From: Halocynthiibacter namhaensis
GTDB lineage: Bacteria; Pseudomonadota; Alphaproteobacteria; Rhodobacterales; Rhodobacteraceae
Reading direction: 5' to 3'
NCBI RefSeq assembly: GCF_000812685.1
Contig: NZ_JWIF01000073.1
Coordinates: 46,747 to 110,746, forward strand
DNA length: 64,000 nt
The notes beneath the pieces are model-generated. The model had not been told where the DNA came from. It worked only from the letters and a program-made list of their open reading frames with translations, and ran no database searches. Of the stretch, positions 63,899 to 64,000 are shown piece by piece; the stretch's first letter is position 1; each line of letters starts with the position of its first letter. Position numbers and translations under genes: made by a program.

Positions 63899-64000
63899 TG
63901 AACCAGACCGGGTTTATCGGAGACAGTTGAGTTCCTATTCTGCGGCGAGAGTAACAGTGTTCAGGCTGTCATAGAAGTTCCTTTCTGCATGTGCTGGAGC
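63899..64000 (-). mobile_element. end of an IS3-like insertion sequence entering the window
   Basis: The sequence starting TGAACCAGACCGGGTTTATC (63899) resembles the terminal inverted repeat of IS3-family elements common in Rhodobacteraceae. The adjacent reading frame ends as expected just inside it. The rest of the element lies beyond the window. It is only ~30 bp from the IS5 end, so the region is an insertion hot spot. Confidence 0.55.
63935..64000 (-). CDS. transposase C-terminus (cut by window edge)
   Basis: The last 21 codons of a minus-strand frame, reading APAHAERNFYDSLNTVTLAA before the stop at 63935-63937. The sequence and its position next to an IS3-like end suggest the C-terminus of an integrase-type transposase. 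Too little is present to assign a subgroup or tell whether it is intact. Confidence 0.5.
   Translation of the reverse strand, partial: APAHAERNFYDSLNTVTLAAE

Overview
The window looks like chromosomal DNA of a marine roseobacter-type alphaproteobacterium (Rhodobacteraceae). The inference rests on protein families rather than any rRNA: a DUF3035 lipoprotein beside lspA, an SdhAF4/DUF1674 protein, an endonuclease-type MutL, a sitABCD operon under a Mur-like palindrome, and Rhodobacteraceae-like insertion sequence ends. No tRNA, rRNA or CRISPR array was seen.

Layout. 1-7.9 kb: surface-sugar genes. kdsB-kdsA-kdsD-neuB-neuC run rightwards and meet, at a 12-bp terminator stem, a leftward trio of SDR, CMP-sugar synthetase and Gfo/Idh oxidoreductase. 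Together they should supply CMP-Kdo and a CMP-nonulosonic (sialic/legionaminic-like) acid. 7.9-11.8 kb: a leftward, tightly overlapping cassette of two DUF4178 proteins, a 52-residue membrane protein, a DUF350 protein and a membrane-embedded aminopropyltransferase homologue. 11.9-32.1 kb: a leftward gene train that reads as one export and surface-display system. In order of transcription it is a TolC-like lipoprotein, a periplasmic adaptor, a POTRA-less Omp85-type barrel, a 4193-residue RTX protein with an N-terminal LEPR-type motif, a DUF3467 protein, an inner-membrane HlyD-like protein with a large N-terminal domain, and an M50 metallopeptidase-like protein with adaptor-like C-terminus. No ABC ATPase is present. 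32.3-36.0 kb: sitABCD manganese importer with a clear promoter whose spacer contains a perfect 15-bp palindrome. 36.3-47.0 kb: a 2382-residue DUF11/SdrD_B-repeat protein followed by a 1191-residue outer-membrane barrel protein. 47.5-49.1 kb: two paralogous XRE regulators, the second broken by a one-base deletion. 49.6-50.5 kb: a DUF481 outer-membrane protein. 50.5-62.3 kb: housekeeping genes on the minus strand (rmuC, mutL, two M16 peptidases, DUF3035, lspA, purH, heparinase-like, rsmB-like), then sdhAF4 on plus. 62.6-64 kb: an IS5-family element with frameshifts and TA target duplication, then the end of an IS3-like element.

The strongest candidate for an undescribed system is the 11.9-32.1 kb train: an RTX giant encoded with TolC, two adaptor-like proteins and an M50 protein in place of the expected type I ABC transporter. 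Its function is inferred from gene content and order only.
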